This document shows, piece by piece, positions 34,638-42,797 of a stretch of DNA of 64,000 nt. The first letter of the stretch is position 1; the number at the start of each line of letters is the position of its first letter. The notes under the pieces are model-generated. The model was not told the origin of the DNA, searched no databases, and saw only the letters and a program-made list of their open reading frames with translations. Source of the DNA: Opitutaceae bacterium TAV5 (GTDB lineage: Bacteria > Verrucomicrobiota > Verrucomicrobiia > Opitutales > Opitutaceae); assembly GCA_000242935.3 (NCBI GenBank), contig CP007053.1:5627001-5691000 (forward strand), written 5' to 3'. The position numbers were made by a program, and so were the translations under genes.

Positions 34638-35375
34638 ATGAAAACTACCAACATCCATCGCGGCGGCGATTCACGCGCGTTCACGCTGATCGAGCTTCTC
34701 ACGGTCATCGCGATCATCGGTATCCTGGCGGCCATCATCCTCCCGACGGTGGGCGCGGTGCGAAAGGCGGCCCGCGAGGTCAAGTCGGTCTCGAATCTCA
34801 GGCAGATCGCGCTGGCGATGAACACCTATGCCGATGACAACAAGGACAAATTCCCTCCAGGCTACTATTACAAGCAGGGCGAAGGTGAGCTGTACTGGAC
34901 ATCGGAACTGGTCTCATACATCGGCCTGCCCAAAAAAGTTCTTTCTGCGCGGGAGAGTCTCTATGTGTCTCCGCTGGCCTTGCTGCCTGTCAATGACAGC
35001 TCAGAGGGGAGTGCCACCATGCCTTTTACCTATTCGGCGCACGGTCTGCTTTGTGCGGATACATCCGGCGGTGATACCCGGCTGCCCCGTTCGCAGGTGG
35101 CAAGACCCTCGCAGGTAATACTCGTCGGGGAAGCCGCACAGCGGACGAATACGTGGGCGTTCGCGACATTTTCGGAGCCGGCCGAATTCAAAAACAGGGA
35201 TAGCACGAAAGAACTTACCGAGCTTATCCCGACCGATTCCGATGTAGATGAACAGAACCGGCGCGGCCTTCGCTACCGAGGTCGCAGCGGTGCCCCGGTG
35301 GCGATGGTGGACGGTCACGCGGTTGTGCTGAAAAAGGGTACAGTGACTTACGGCAATCTGGTCGCCGACCGGTAA
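34638..35375 (+). CDS. Type IV pseudopilin-like protein
   Basis: 245-aa protein, start at MKTTNIHRGGDSRA immediately before FTLIELLTVIAIIGILAAI (Ala before the cleavage site, Glu at +5). AAAGG lies about 6 bp upstream. The C-terminal MVDGHAVVL keeps the DG-H element, but the conserved His nine residues earlier is missing (RGRSGAPVAMVDG), so the H-X9-DG signature is incomplete. The chain also has IALAMNTYADDNKDKFPPG, the typical region after the pilin helix. Transcribed with the upstream PEP-CTERM gene and ended by an intrinsic terminator. Confidence 0.88.
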   Translation: MKTTNIHRGGDSRAFTLIELLTVIAIIGILAAIILPTVGAVRKAAREVKSVSNLRQIALAMNTYADDNKDKFPPGYYYKQGEGELYWTSELVSYIGLPKKVLSARESLYVSPLALLPVNDSSEGSATMPFTYSAHGLLCADTSGGDTRLPRSQVARPSQVILVGEAAQRTNTWAFATFSEPAEFKNRDSTKELTELIPTDSDVDEQNRRGLRYRGRSGAPVAMVDGHAVVLKKGTVTYGNLVADR

Positions 35376-35430
35376 GACGCGACAATTGACCCGCTTCCCC
35401 CGGTAACGGCGTAAGGTAAGATATGGTTCG

Positions 35431-35471
35431 CGAGGCAGGTGGTACAGGAGATCACCTGCCTCGTTTGTTTT
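35431..35471 (+). terminator. Rho-independent terminator
   Basis: Perfect 11-bp stem CGAGGCAGGTG (35431-35441) with CACCTGCCTCG (35453-35463), 11-nt loop, followed by TTTGTTTT. It closes the PEP-CTERM/pseudopilin transcript and separates it from the convergent CBM9-like gene. Confidence 0.9.
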
Positions 35472-35477
35472 CCGGGC

Positions 35478-36164
35478 TTATGATTCCGGAACAGCCTGCG
35501 TCCAGCCGGGGATGTGATGAAAATCGGGCCGGGCGAGGCGCGAGGATTCGTTGCACGACAGGACCGGCCTGGCGGCGCCCGGCTGGTAGTCGTAGCGGCT
35601 GATCAGAAAACGGAGGCCGGACGGAATGCCGGCGGGGTCCGGGAAAAGAGGGCGCAGATCGAAGCGTGCGTAGACCTGCCATGCGTCGCGTCCGCGGGAG
35701 ATCTCCGTGCGGCTTTCGAAAAGGCTGTCGGCGATCATGAACGAATCGAGGGTTGCCCGCTTTTCCCGGATATCGCGGAGGGCGGCGGTCGCCGGGAAAC
35801 GCAACTGGAGCCGCCGGTTTTCCGGGGTGATGTGAAATTCATAGTAGGCGCTGGAGCCGGTTCCGGTGTCACTCGCCTCGGCCTTGAGAAACAGTTCGAG
35901 CACGTCGCCGAGTTCCCAGGTGCGCTCGTTCGGGACGGTAGCGCGGTTGGCCGGTTCACGGTCGGCGAGTTCGGCGTGGATGAGAAGAGTGGACTCGTGA
36001 AGGCCGAGCCACACGCATCCGGGAGCGAACGCGGTTTCGGGCTGATCCCGCCAGGGCTGCCCGAGCCTCTGGACCAGGCCGGACGCGAGCGCCTGGCGGA
36101 TGTCGCCCCAGCCGGAGCCGGAAGGCGGTTGCACACGAGGGATCTGGAGGATCGGTGAAGGCAT
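35478..36164 (-). CDS. CBM9/DOMON-like protein
   Basis: 228-aa protein resembling the carbohydrate-binding family 9-like fold: CVWLGLHESTLLIHAELADRE, WELGDVLELFLKAEA, YYEFHITPENRRLQLRFP and WQVYARFDLRPLFPDP. The same pattern is present in the lipoprotein at 36981-37742. No signal peptide is evident, unlike that neighbour, so it may be cytoplasmic or its true N-terminus may be lost. The first 29 codons occur twice: here and in the broken copy at 36751-36897. The intervening DNA is a toxin-antitoxin module, so the present 5' end was probably rearranged by that insertion. Confidence 0.75.
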   Translation of the reverse strand: MPSPILQIPRVQPPSGSGWGDIRQALASGLVQRLGQPWRDQPETAFAPGCVWLGLHESTLLIHAELADREPANRATVPNERTWELGDVLELFLKAEASDTGTGSSAYYEFHITPENRRLQLRFPATAALRDIREKRATLDSFMIADSLFESRTEISRGRDAWQVYARFDLRPLFPDPAGIPSGLRFLISRYDYQPGAARPVLSCNESSRLARPDFHHIPGWTQAVPES

Positions 36165-36553
36165 GGTGATCGTGGAAAAATTGCAAGGCAGGGCGTTGGC
36201 CGGGCAGGGGAGAGGTTGCGCGGTTGTCCGTATAGCAAAATTCCGGCCTGGGAATTATCCTGCAAATCAATCGGTCCGCGGGCCGAGTGCCAGATCGAAA
36301 GGACGACGATAACGCTATCCGGACGGACTTCGTATGCGATGCGATAGGGAGGAAAAACCAATTCACGCAGCTTTTCCTGATTCCGTTCCGGAATGATCCG
36401 GCCCTTAAGGGGAAACGCTTCCAATGTTTCAACATGAACGATCAAACGGAGGCAGAAGCGTTCCGCCCGAATCGGGCTGGATTTGCCAATATAGGTGGCA
36501 ATTCGCCGTAAATCCTCCAGCGCTCGTGGAGCCCATATTATTTTTGAAACCAC
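35735..36553 (-). CDS. RelE/ParE-family toxin with lost stop codon
   Basis: The first ~95 residues (GTG start) are a ParE/RelE toxin: KIIWAPRALEDLRRIATYIG, GRIIPERNQEKLRELVFPPY and RIAYEVRPDSVIVVLSIWHSARG. ParE-like toxins normally end close to this last motif. Here the frame stays open for about 170 more residues and overlaps the CBM9-like gene in another frame, so total length is 272 aa. A stop TGA lies in another frame just after the WHSARG codons, so a 1-nt indel could explain the read-through. It overlaps the antitoxin stop by 16 bp. Possibly an inactivated toxin. Confidence 0.7.
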   Translation of the reverse strand: MVSKIIWAPRALEDLRRIATYIGKSSPIRAERFCLRLIVHVETLEAFPLKGRIIPERNQEKLRELVFPPYRIAYEVRPDSVIVVLSIWHSARGPIDLQDNSQAGILLYGQPRNLSPARPTPCLAIFPRSPCLHRSSRSLVCNRLPAPAGATSARRSRPAWSRGSGSPGGISPKPRSLPDACGSAFTSPLFSSTPNSPTVNRPTALPSRTSAPGNSATCSNCFSRPRRVTPEPAPAPTMNFTSPRKTGGSSCVSRRPPPSAISGKSGQPSIRS

Positions 36554-36723
36554 GAGAGCATCCCGGCTTTCACCTCTGCGTGAGGGATTCCCTCTCCACG
36601 ATCGATCTGGGCTTCAGCCTCAGCAATTGCAGCGAGGAAACGCAACCGTTCCTCCGCCTCTTCCCAGGAAACATTGTCCGGAAGGGACTGGAACGACTCC
36701 AGCAACTGCTCTTTCACACTCAT
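36538..36723 (-). CDS. Antitoxin of a ParE/RelE-type toxin-antitoxin pair
   Basis: 61-aa acidic helical protein (MSVKEQLLESFQSLPDNVSW, EEAEERLRFLAAIAEAEAQI, DRGEGIPHAEVKAGMLSWFQK). Size, Glu richness, the GIPHAEV turn and position immediately upstream of and overlapping a ParE/RelE toxin by 16 bp mark it as the antitoxin. Antitoxins of this kind bind the toxin through the C-terminal tail and repress the operon through the N-terminal part. Confidence 0.82.
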   Translation of the reverse strand: MSVKEQLLESFQSLPDNVSWEEAEERLRFLAAIAEAEAQIDRGEGIPHAEVKAGMLSWFQK

Positions 36724-36750
36724 GGGCGGAAAGCTAATCGCGATGCGTGG

Positions 36751-36897
36751 TCACGCAAGTCGCATTTCGGCGTCGCGCATTTCGGCGTCGCGACGAATTC
36801 CGCCATTTCTCGCGGACGCGAGCGCCTGACGGATGTCGCCCCAGCCGGAGCCGGAAGGCGGTTGCACGCGGAGGATCCGAAGGATCGGTGAAGGCAT
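36751..36897 (-). pseudogene. Truncated 5' fragment of a CBM9-like gene
   Basis: 48-codon open frame whose first 29 residues (MPSPILRILRVQPPSGSGWG, DIRQALASA) nearly equal the start of the protein at 35478-36164. After that it diverges into unrelated sequence with a small tandem repeat (IRRDAEMRDAEMRLA) and stops. It lies just upstream of the antitoxin gene and is best explained as the original gene start left behind by the duplication/insertion. Confidence 0.75.
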
Positions 36898-36980
36898 GAC
36901 AGCAGTTCGGAAAGACGAAAGACAGACCGTGGACCGGGACAGAAGCAAGTTGGCAAGGGAGGACCCGGTCACGTAATCGT

Positions 36981-37742
36981 TCACTCTGGCGGGACCAGCT
37001 CCAGGCACGCCCATTCTTCGTAACGGTGAAAATTTGCACGGGAGAGTGCCGGATGGGAGGAAAGTTCCCTGTCAGACAGGTGGCGGCCGTAGTTGTAACG
37101 ACCAACCAGAATTGTCCATGCGTTTTCGGCATCGAGTGGGACGCCTTGCGCGGCGAGTTCATCGAGAGGGATGGCTATTTCGGCCGTCCATCCCTGATCG
37201 TTGTCACGCCAGTTGTTGAGCGTGCCGTTAATTTGCGCCGCCACCCGCAGGCCGCTGCGATAGTTGAGTGGACCGGGCAGATTTTTGTAGCTGCGGCTGG
37301 GATAAAAAAACGCGGTTTTCAGGCCGTTGGGCGTGACATGAAATTCCCAATACCATGAGCGGGACGCCGGTTTGATGAACAACTCCAGCACATCGCCGGT
37401 TTGGTAATGGTGCTGCTGATCCTCCGTCGCCGTCTGCACCACGTCACGATCTGTGACCGTGAACGCTCCATAGAGGTAGCGATCATCCCACGACAACTGC
37501 ACGCTCCCGGATTCTGCCGGGGAGTTAGCCGAACCGTCCGGCAGCAACAGAGGCCAGGATGGCGCCGACTGCCACACGGTCTCGTCGAGTTTCCCGTCAA
37601 TGGTGACGGGAGTGTCTGTCCGCAGCGCACGGACAACGGGGGGGGCGTCAGAATGAGCAGGCATGGTTGATTGCAAGGATGCGCAGCCGGGAAAAGGCAG
37701 TATGCCAGCCAAGGCGACCGTTATGGACCGACTGTGGTTCAT
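36981..37742 (-). CDS. CBM9-like exported lipoprotein
   Basis: 253-aa protein, start at MNHSRSITVALAGILPFPGC chosen because the ATG overlaps the symporter stop as ATGA and begins a signal sequence ending in a plausible lipobox (Cys20). The body is a CBM9/DOMON-like fold: TPVTIDGKLDETVWQSAPSW, DDRYLYGAFTVTDRD, YQTGDVLELFIKPASRSWYW and GWTAEIAIPLDEL. CBM9-type modules bind glycan reducing ends, so this may be a surface capture protein working with the coupled symporter. Last gene of the nine-gene operon. Confidence 0.82.
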   Translation of the reverse strand: MNHSRSITVALAGILPFPGCASLQSTMPAHSDAPPVVRALRTDTPVTIDGKLDETVWQSAPSWPLLLPDGSANSPAESGSVQLSWDDRYLYGAFTVTDRDVVQTATEDQQHHYQTGDVLELFIKPASRSWYWEFHVTPNGLKTAFFYPSRSYKNLPGPLNYRSGLRVAAQINGTLNNWRDNDQGWTAEIAIPLDELAAQGVPLDAENAWTILVGRYNYGRHLSDRELSSHPALSRANFHRYEEWACLELVPPE

Positions 37743-39811
37743 GGTGCGTTTTTCTCTTCTTTGATTTGCACACGCTCTGACGCGCGCACCGTGCCATCGT
37801 CGGCGGCATCGCGTTTTGTGTCCCGTAATTGTCGAGCCATGACGAAAAGATCGTGGAAACCGCCCCAGAGAAACCAGACCACGGTGATGAATCCGACCAC
37901 AATCGTAATGCCCACCTTGAATCCCCACCACTTTTCCCAGATAGAATCAGGGATTGGCCAAAACCAATTGATTGTTGTGCCAATCAGAAATACGAAAACG
38001 AAGAACATCGCCCAACTGATTTTGAGCACATAGATCACCTTGTCGCCGCGTGTGAACTCTGCCCCCACGCCGAGTCGCTGCCACCACGTCCGGCGGATGG
38101 TAGGGACGACAGATGCGCTCGCCACCGGCGCAACCTGGTCAATGGAAGCTTGGACCACATGCTCGCCAGCCACCGCGTATTGGCCCCGGTGCAACAGCTT
38201 GTCCATGTCGGCCGGTGGAGTTTTCGACAACAGCGACGCCAGAACGTAAGCCGCCACCGCCGCCCCGGCCGCGCCGAAAGACATCTGCATGCCATTAAGT
38301 GGAAACATCTCGGGCAACGACGCCCACAACCAGTAGTCCGGTGCGGTCTCGCGCCAGCGTGGGAGCAGCGAGGGCCACACGACGTTGCGCAGCATAATTC
38401 CGGATACCGCAAGCACCGATCCCGTGATCATTGCCGCCCACGCACCGCCCGCCGTGCCGCGTTTCCAATACAGTCCGCCGATGATCACCGCCCCCGCTCC
38501 GCCCAGATAAATCGCCCCGGTAATCTGGAAATACATGTAGATGTAGTCGTGCAGCGGAAATACCAGGCTCCAGGTGAAAGCGAACGCGGCCACACTCAGG
38601 ATCGACAACCGCAACACCCACATGTGCACGCGCGGAGTGAGCGGTTTCCTGCGCAATGGCAGCAGCACATCCTGGATAAAAATGCTTCCCCAGGAATGCA
38701 GGTAGGTGTTGTCCGTGGAGACCGCCGCAATGATGACAACGGCGGCGAAGATGCCCATCACGCCCACCGGCAGGATGTCACCCAGCGCCATCGGCACGAG
38801 CATCTGCTTTCTGATTTGCACATCACCAATCTGCGACAACTGCTCCTGCACCAACGCAGCGTTCTCCGAAAACTGCGGCAGATGCAGGTAGGCGAAGACA
38901 AAAATCGGCACCATGAGGATGACGAGTCCGGTGATCATGCCTCGAAACTCTCCCAGAATGCCGGCCATGCGCGCTTCGTGGGGGGTGCGCGCGGCAGCGT
39001 TGTAGCCCTGGGATCCCTGCCAGGCCCGGGTTCCATAAACCTGCAGCACGCCCATCATGAGAAAAAACCACACGTTAAAATCCGCCACATTCTGCTGTTT
39101 GAATGGATTGATGCGCGATTGCCCTTCCGGCGCGTGACGCAGCCCCTCCAATACATCACTCCACGACATGTGCCAGAACAGGATACCAAGAATCAGCAAC
39201 ATCGCGAGCGTCACGAACTGTCCCTGGATCATGTCGGTGATCATGATTGAAATCTGCCCGCCCAGCATGGTCATCGTTATGGCCACGGTCAGCAGGATGA
39301 TCATGACCGGAGCGATGGTCGGAATCGACCAGCCGAGCCACTCCACATGCTGCGGCAATCCGGTAAAATAAACCAGAAACCGGGCGCTCACCGCCGGAAA
39401 GATGCCGTAGTTGAGAATCCCGGACAACCAGGCAAGAATGCCGGAAAAGATGCGAAAATTGTGGCTGTAGCGCATCTCGAAAAATTGCGCCATGGTGAGC
39501 GCACGCGTCTCGCGATAGCGGTAGATCACAAAACCGGAGAGTGCCAGAACCAGCCCGACGGGAACGACCATTTGCATCCACCAGTAGGCGGCAAAACCGG
39601 CCTGGTAATATTTTTCGAAATTGGCTGCGATACTGATCGCACCCAACCCGGTCAGACCCTGACCGATGGCCAGCAGGTAGCGCCCCGCCATGCGATTGGC
39701 AGCGAGAAAATCCGCCACACTGCTCGTCAGGCGAGATGCTCCCCAGCAAATCATGAGGAGGAAAACGATGATTCCGGCCGGGATCATCCAGTCGATCGCA
39801 TGCATGTTCAT
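37739..39811 (-). CDS. Sodium:solute symporter (SSS family), paralogue
   Basis: 690-aa polytopic membrane protein, first helix WMIPAGIIVFLLMICWGAS. Conserved stretches shared with the symporter at 3631-5655 include GRYLLAIGQGLTGLG, FVIYRYRETRALTMAQFFEM, RYSHNFRIFSGILAWLSG, HSWGSIFIQDVLLP and GAVIIGGLYWKRGT, plus a similar C-terminal extension (FTRGDKVIYVLKISWAMFFV). Imports a solute with Na+, presumably the product of the upstream glycan enzymes. Its stop overlaps the lipoprotein start, and it follows the six-hairpin hydrolase by 19 bp. The start could also be Met3. Confidence 0.92.
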   Translation of the reverse strand: MNMHAIDWMIPAGIIVFLLMICWGASRLTSSVADFLAANRMAGRYLLAIGQGLTGLGAISIAANFEKYYQAGFAAYWWMQMVVPVGLVLALSGFVIYRYRETRALTMAQFFEMRYSHNFRIFSGILAWLSGILNYGIFPAVSARFLVYFTGLPQHVEWLGWSIPTIAPVMIILLTVAITMTMLGGQISIMITDMIQGQFVTLAMLLILGILFWHMSWSDVLEGLRHAPEGQSRINPFKQQNVADFNVWFFLMMGVLQVYGTRAWQGSQGYNAAARTPHEARMAGILGEFRGMITGLVILMVPIFVFAYLHLPQFSENAALVQEQLSQIGDVQIRKQMLVPMALGDILPVGVMGIFAAVVIIAAVSTDNTYLHSWGSIFIQDVLLPLRRKPLTPRVHMWVLRLSILSVAAFAFTWSLVFPLHDYIYMYFQITGAIYLGGAGAVIIGGLYWKRGTAGGAWAAMITGSVLAVSGIMLRNVVWPSLLPRWRETAPDYWLWASLPEMFPLNGMQMSFGAAGAAVAAYVLASLLSKTPPADMDKLLHRGQYAVAGEHVVQASIDQVAPVASASVVPTIRRTWWQRLGVGAEFTRGDKVIYVLKISWAMFFVFVFLIGTTINWFWPIPDSIWEKWWGFKVGITIVVGFITVVWFLWGGFHDLFVMARQLRDTKRDAADDGTVRASERVQIKEEKNAP

Positions 39812-39830
39812 GGAACTGCAGATGTCTGGA

Positions 39831-41132
39831 TCAGACGTGTTCTTCCAGGATGGGGGAAACAGGATTCTGTTTCGTGGCTAAAACTGTTTTGAGCAACTTC
39901 TGTGAAGCGAAGATATGGTGCGTTATGTTCCAGACACCGCAACGGCCGATGACTGTGGGATCGTAATGCACATATTGGCGATTGGTCGGAACACCGGCAG
40001 GCGTCTCGCGGACGTCGGGTCTCGGACTTCCTCCCATCAGGGCGCCAGCCCATCCGGGTTCGCGGTCTTGCGGCAACTGGTGCAGCCACGACCCAAACCA
40101 GAGGTTTTTCGCGATGTCACGATAAACGGCCACGCCGGTTTTTTGCGCGAGCCAGAACAGACCGGGGGCCGAATCGGTCACGGGCTTTTCCGCTTCCATC
40201 TGGTCCGTGGGGTCAGTGACGTTGCCGACGCAATACGGGACAATATGACGGTAGTAAAAAACGCTGGCCAGATGATCGGCGATTTTGCGTCCGCATTCCA
40301 GCAACCTGCCATCGCTTGTGGCTGCATGGGCATGCTCGATCATGTCGAGTACATAGGCGGTGAAGTGGAGTTTGACGTAGGAGTGGAGCGGTTGTGCGGT
40401 GCGCGGATCGTAGCAGTGGAAGAGGGAGCCATCGGGGTTTTGCATGGAGAGGGTGGCGGCGAGCGCTTTTTCCCACGCGCGGCGATAGGCATCGTCCCCG
40501 GTAAGGCGCCACAGCACGGCAAAGGTGGCGGCAGCGCAGACGTAACGGCTGCCTACGCGTGCTTCGTGCATCCAGCCCGAATTCGGATCCCAGGCGGCGG
40601 ACACCAGCCCGCTGTCAAGCTGGCGTGCGAGCAGGGTACGCCCGATGATGTCGCAAATGTCGAGATAACGGTTGTATCCAGTTTTTAGATACATACGGAG
40701 AAAATGGATTGGCATGCGCATGGCGTAGTGACCGGCATAGGTGCCGCCGTCCGTCCAATACCAAGGGATGCCGCGCGCTTCGGGATGAGCGGGGTCGTTG
40801 AGGAGGCCTTTAACGGGGTCATTCAGCAGCCCGTCCGCATAGGCGATGGCCTGGTCGAGATATTCGGAGGCATTGAAGATTTCGGCAAGGTCGAGCCATG
40901 CGGAAAGCAGTTCGGCGGTGTTGCTGTTGGGGTAAAACCAGGTGATGCGTCCGTCGTTATGGTAAAGCGCATCACGGCAGCATTTGTCGGGACGACCGGT
41001 CGCGGCGACAGCGGCGCGCAGCCATTGGGCGGCGCCTTGCAGCGACTGACGCACGATTTCCGGTTCAAGCAGAGTCGCGATTTTGTCAGCCGTGCCGAGG
41101 GCGTCGTAATGATGAGGGAGAGATCTGCTCAT
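39831..41132 (-). CDS. Six-hairpin (alpha/alpha)6-barrel glycosidase-like protein
   Basis: 433-aa protein without signal peptide. It has the repeated helix-hairpin pattern and aromatic-rich inner face of (alpha/alpha)6-barrel enzymes: SNTAELLSAWLDLAEIFNAS, YLDQAIAYADGLLND, GIPWYWTDGGTYAGHYAMRM, FAVLWRLTGDDAYRRAWEKA and APGLFWLAQKTGVAVYRDIA. Candidate families include GH88/GH105-type unsaturated uronyl hydrolases and epimerase-like barrels; a definitive catalytic residue was not assigned. It sits between the pseudopilin gene and the symporter gene, so a cytoplasmic step on the imported product is likely. Confidence 0.7.
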   Translation of the reverse strand: MSRSLPHHYDALGTADKIATLLEPEIVRQSLQGAAQWLRAAVAATGRPDKCCRDALYHNDGRITWFYPNSNTAELLSAWLDLAEIFNASEYLDQAIAYADGLLNDPVKGLLNDPAHPEARGIPWYWTDGGTYAGHYAMRMPIHFLRMYLKTGYNRYLDICDIIGRTLLARQLDSGLVSAAWDPNSGWMHEARVGSRYVCAAATFAVLWRLTGDDAYRRAWEKALAATLSMQNPDGSLFHCYDPRTAQPLHSYVKLHFTAYVLDMIEHAHAATSDGRLLECGRKIADHLASVFYYRHIVPYCVGNVTDPTDQMEAEKPVTDSAPGLFWLAQKTGVAVYRDIAKNLWFGSWLHQLPQDREPGWAGALMGGSPRPDVRETPAGVPTNRQYVHYDPTVIGRCGVWNITHHIFASQKLLKTVLATKQNPVSPILEEHV

Positions 41133-41189
41133 GTGTAATGAAAGACGGGTGACGTGCGCTGGGAGCGTGTTCGCGCTTGGGAAGGGGGG

Positions 41190-42002
41190 CTATTTCGTTT
41201 TTTTGAAGAGGTCGATCACCTCGCGCGTGCTCATGCGTTCAGCAGCAATACGCTGGACGTGACCGTCCAGAAACACGTAGTTGCCTCCTCCGTTGTGCCG
41301 TTTGGGATAGGGATATCGGGTTTCATGGTCGTAGTCGTAGATGTAACGGTCGAAGGCGTATTGGTCCGGCATGAAGTCGGGATCTTTGGAGTCGCCGGCG
41401 ATGATGGTGCGTGAAGGGGTCTCAACCTGATCGAGGCGGATAGCATAGCCGAAGGACGTGGCTTTGGAGCCATCCCACCCGAAATTGCATGCGTTCCAAC
41501 CGTAACCGACGTTCGCACGCATGAGAGGCGTGTAGGTTTTGGAGGGGCATTGCTGCCAGGGGAAGGGAAGGCCGGAACCGGTGTCGGTGGGCTCCGGGAA
41601 ATTTGTCGCACGGTCCGCCGCCCATGCGGGATGGCCCATGTAGGGATTGAGAGCGTCGAACCAGAAAGTTTTTTGCCGGAAAAGCGGGCCAGTGTAGTTG
41701 ACCGCCGGGACAGGGCTGTTGGGGAGGTTGGCGGCGGGCGGGAGCATGTTTTTGTTGTCCGTCGCATAAGTCAGTAGTGCGGTGCCGATACTTTTGAGAT
41801 TGGCCATACAGCGCGCGGATTGCGCGGCGGAACGCACTTTCCCCACCGTGACCAGTGTGATCGCCGCGAGCACCCCGATGATGGCAATGACCGCGAGGAG
41901 TTCGATCAACGTGAAGCCGTCCCAACACTGCCCGCGCAGGCGATGTCCGGATGTCCGGCAACCGGGAATCTGGCGGGAAGAAGGGGATATCTCCGGTTTC
42001 AT
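41190..42002 (-). CDS. Type IV pseudopilin-like protein (H-X9-DG class)
   Basis: 270-aa protein whose ATG overlaps the stop of the preceding gene (ATGA). The leader is 30 residues (MKPEISPSSRQIPGC through CWDG), longer than in the other three, followed by FTLIELLAVIAIIGVLAAI. The C-terminal HNGGGNYVFLDGHVQRI fits H-X9-DG exactly. The middle region MANLKSIGTALLTYATDNKN is typical. The body is larger and less like the other pseudopilins in this window, indicating an independent lineage attached to this operon. Confidence 0.9.
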   Translation of the reverse strand: MKPEISPSSRQIPGCRTSGHRLRGQCWDGFTLIELLAVIAIIGVLAAITLVTVGKVRSAAQSARCMANLKSIGTALLTYATDNKNMLPPAANLPNSPVPAVNYTGPLFRQKTFWFDALNPYMGHPAWAADRATNFPEPTDTGSGLPFPWQQCPSKTYTPLMRANVGYGWNACNFGWDGSKATSFGYAIRLDQVETPSRTIIAGDSKDPDFMPDQYAFDRYIYDYDHETRYPYPKRHNGGGNYVFLDGHVQRIAAERMSTREVIDLFKKTK

Positions 42003-42745
42003 GAGACGATCGATAAACGTTTCCGGACGATAGCAAGGGCGGCGGCAAAGATTCCGAACAGAAGCGCCCATGTTGCAGGTTCGGGAACCGCAACCGCATG
42101 GACGTAGAGAACCAGGCCATTGGAGGTCGAGCCAGTGTAGGTTCCGTCGTCACCGAGCCAGCGGCGACCACCGGTAGTATTTGAGTTACCGCTACCGATT
42201 GTCGCGAAACCGATGGAGTTGGCTGTGCTGCCAGAAGATGTGAGTTCGGCAAAGGAATACACGACAGAATAATATTTGTCGGGACTGAGCGTGACCGGCG
42301 TCCCCAGATCGAAGGTGATGTAATTGCCTGTCACAAGCGTTTCGGGTAGTGTTCCGGTCTGGCGGGAAAGCAGCGTGGCACTTGCTGGAGAAGCAGCGGT
42401 GATGCTCGTTCCCTCGTAGAGACTGATGGTGAAATCCAGCCCTTCAACCGCGTCAGAAAAATTGTAAATTTTGAATGTCACCGCAGTCATCAGGAGATCG
42501 CCTGTCTCGCTTTCCGTAGAAAACCCTTGGCCGACAGTCCGTTCCAATATGGTGCTACTGACCCTCTTGTAGGCGGTAACATTGGAGGCGGTACCTCCAG
42601 ATGGGATCTCCTGAAATTTATAAACATCCTCGGTTGGAGCAGTGGCGCTGAGGCTGACACTGACGGCAGCCTTGGCGGAGCTGGCGAGGGCACAGCCTGC
42701 CAAGGCAATCGAGAACAGGAAATGCAGTCGGATTTTTGTCTTCAT
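41999..42745 (-). CDS. PEP-CTERM surface protein
   Basis: 248-aa exported protein, start at MKTKIRLHFLFSIALAGCAL with signal peptide to SAKA. Beta-rich body (MTAVTFKIYNFSDAVEGLDF, TISLYEGTS, YYSVVYSFAELTSSG) and an intact C-terminal module VPEPATWALLFGIFAAAL with basic residues (VRKRL). It is homologous to the tail-less protein encoded just upstream (42798-43427). Its stop overlaps the pseudopilin start by 4 bp. Probably a cell-surface-retained binding or structural protein. Confidence 0.88.
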   Translation of the reverse strand: MKTKIRLHFLFSIALAGCALASSAKAAVSVSLSATAPTEDVYKFQEIPSGGTASNVTAYKRVSSTILERTVGQGFSTESETGDLLMTAVTFKIYNFSDAVEGLDFTISLYEGTSITAASPASATLLSRQTGTLPETLVTGNYITFDLGTPVTLSPDKYYSVVYSFAELTSSGSTANSIGFATIGSGNSNTTGGRRWLGDDGTYTGSTSNGLVLYVHAVAVPEPATWALLFGIFAAALAIVRKRLSIVS

Positions 42746-42797
42746 GATATCGTGTATGTTTGGATTGGTGGTGGATGAGGAAAGGAATGGGGACCGA

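Larger units (their letters stand above)
36081..36898. repeat. 85-bp direct repeat flanking the toxin-antitoxin module
   Basis: Copies at 36081-36165 and 36814-36898 are the same length with about 6 substitutions and no gaps. Each contains the first 29 codons and start of a CBM9-like gene (coding MPSPIL...WGDIRQALAS on the minus strand). The 648 bp between them hold the antitoxin and toxin genes. Confidence 0.88.
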
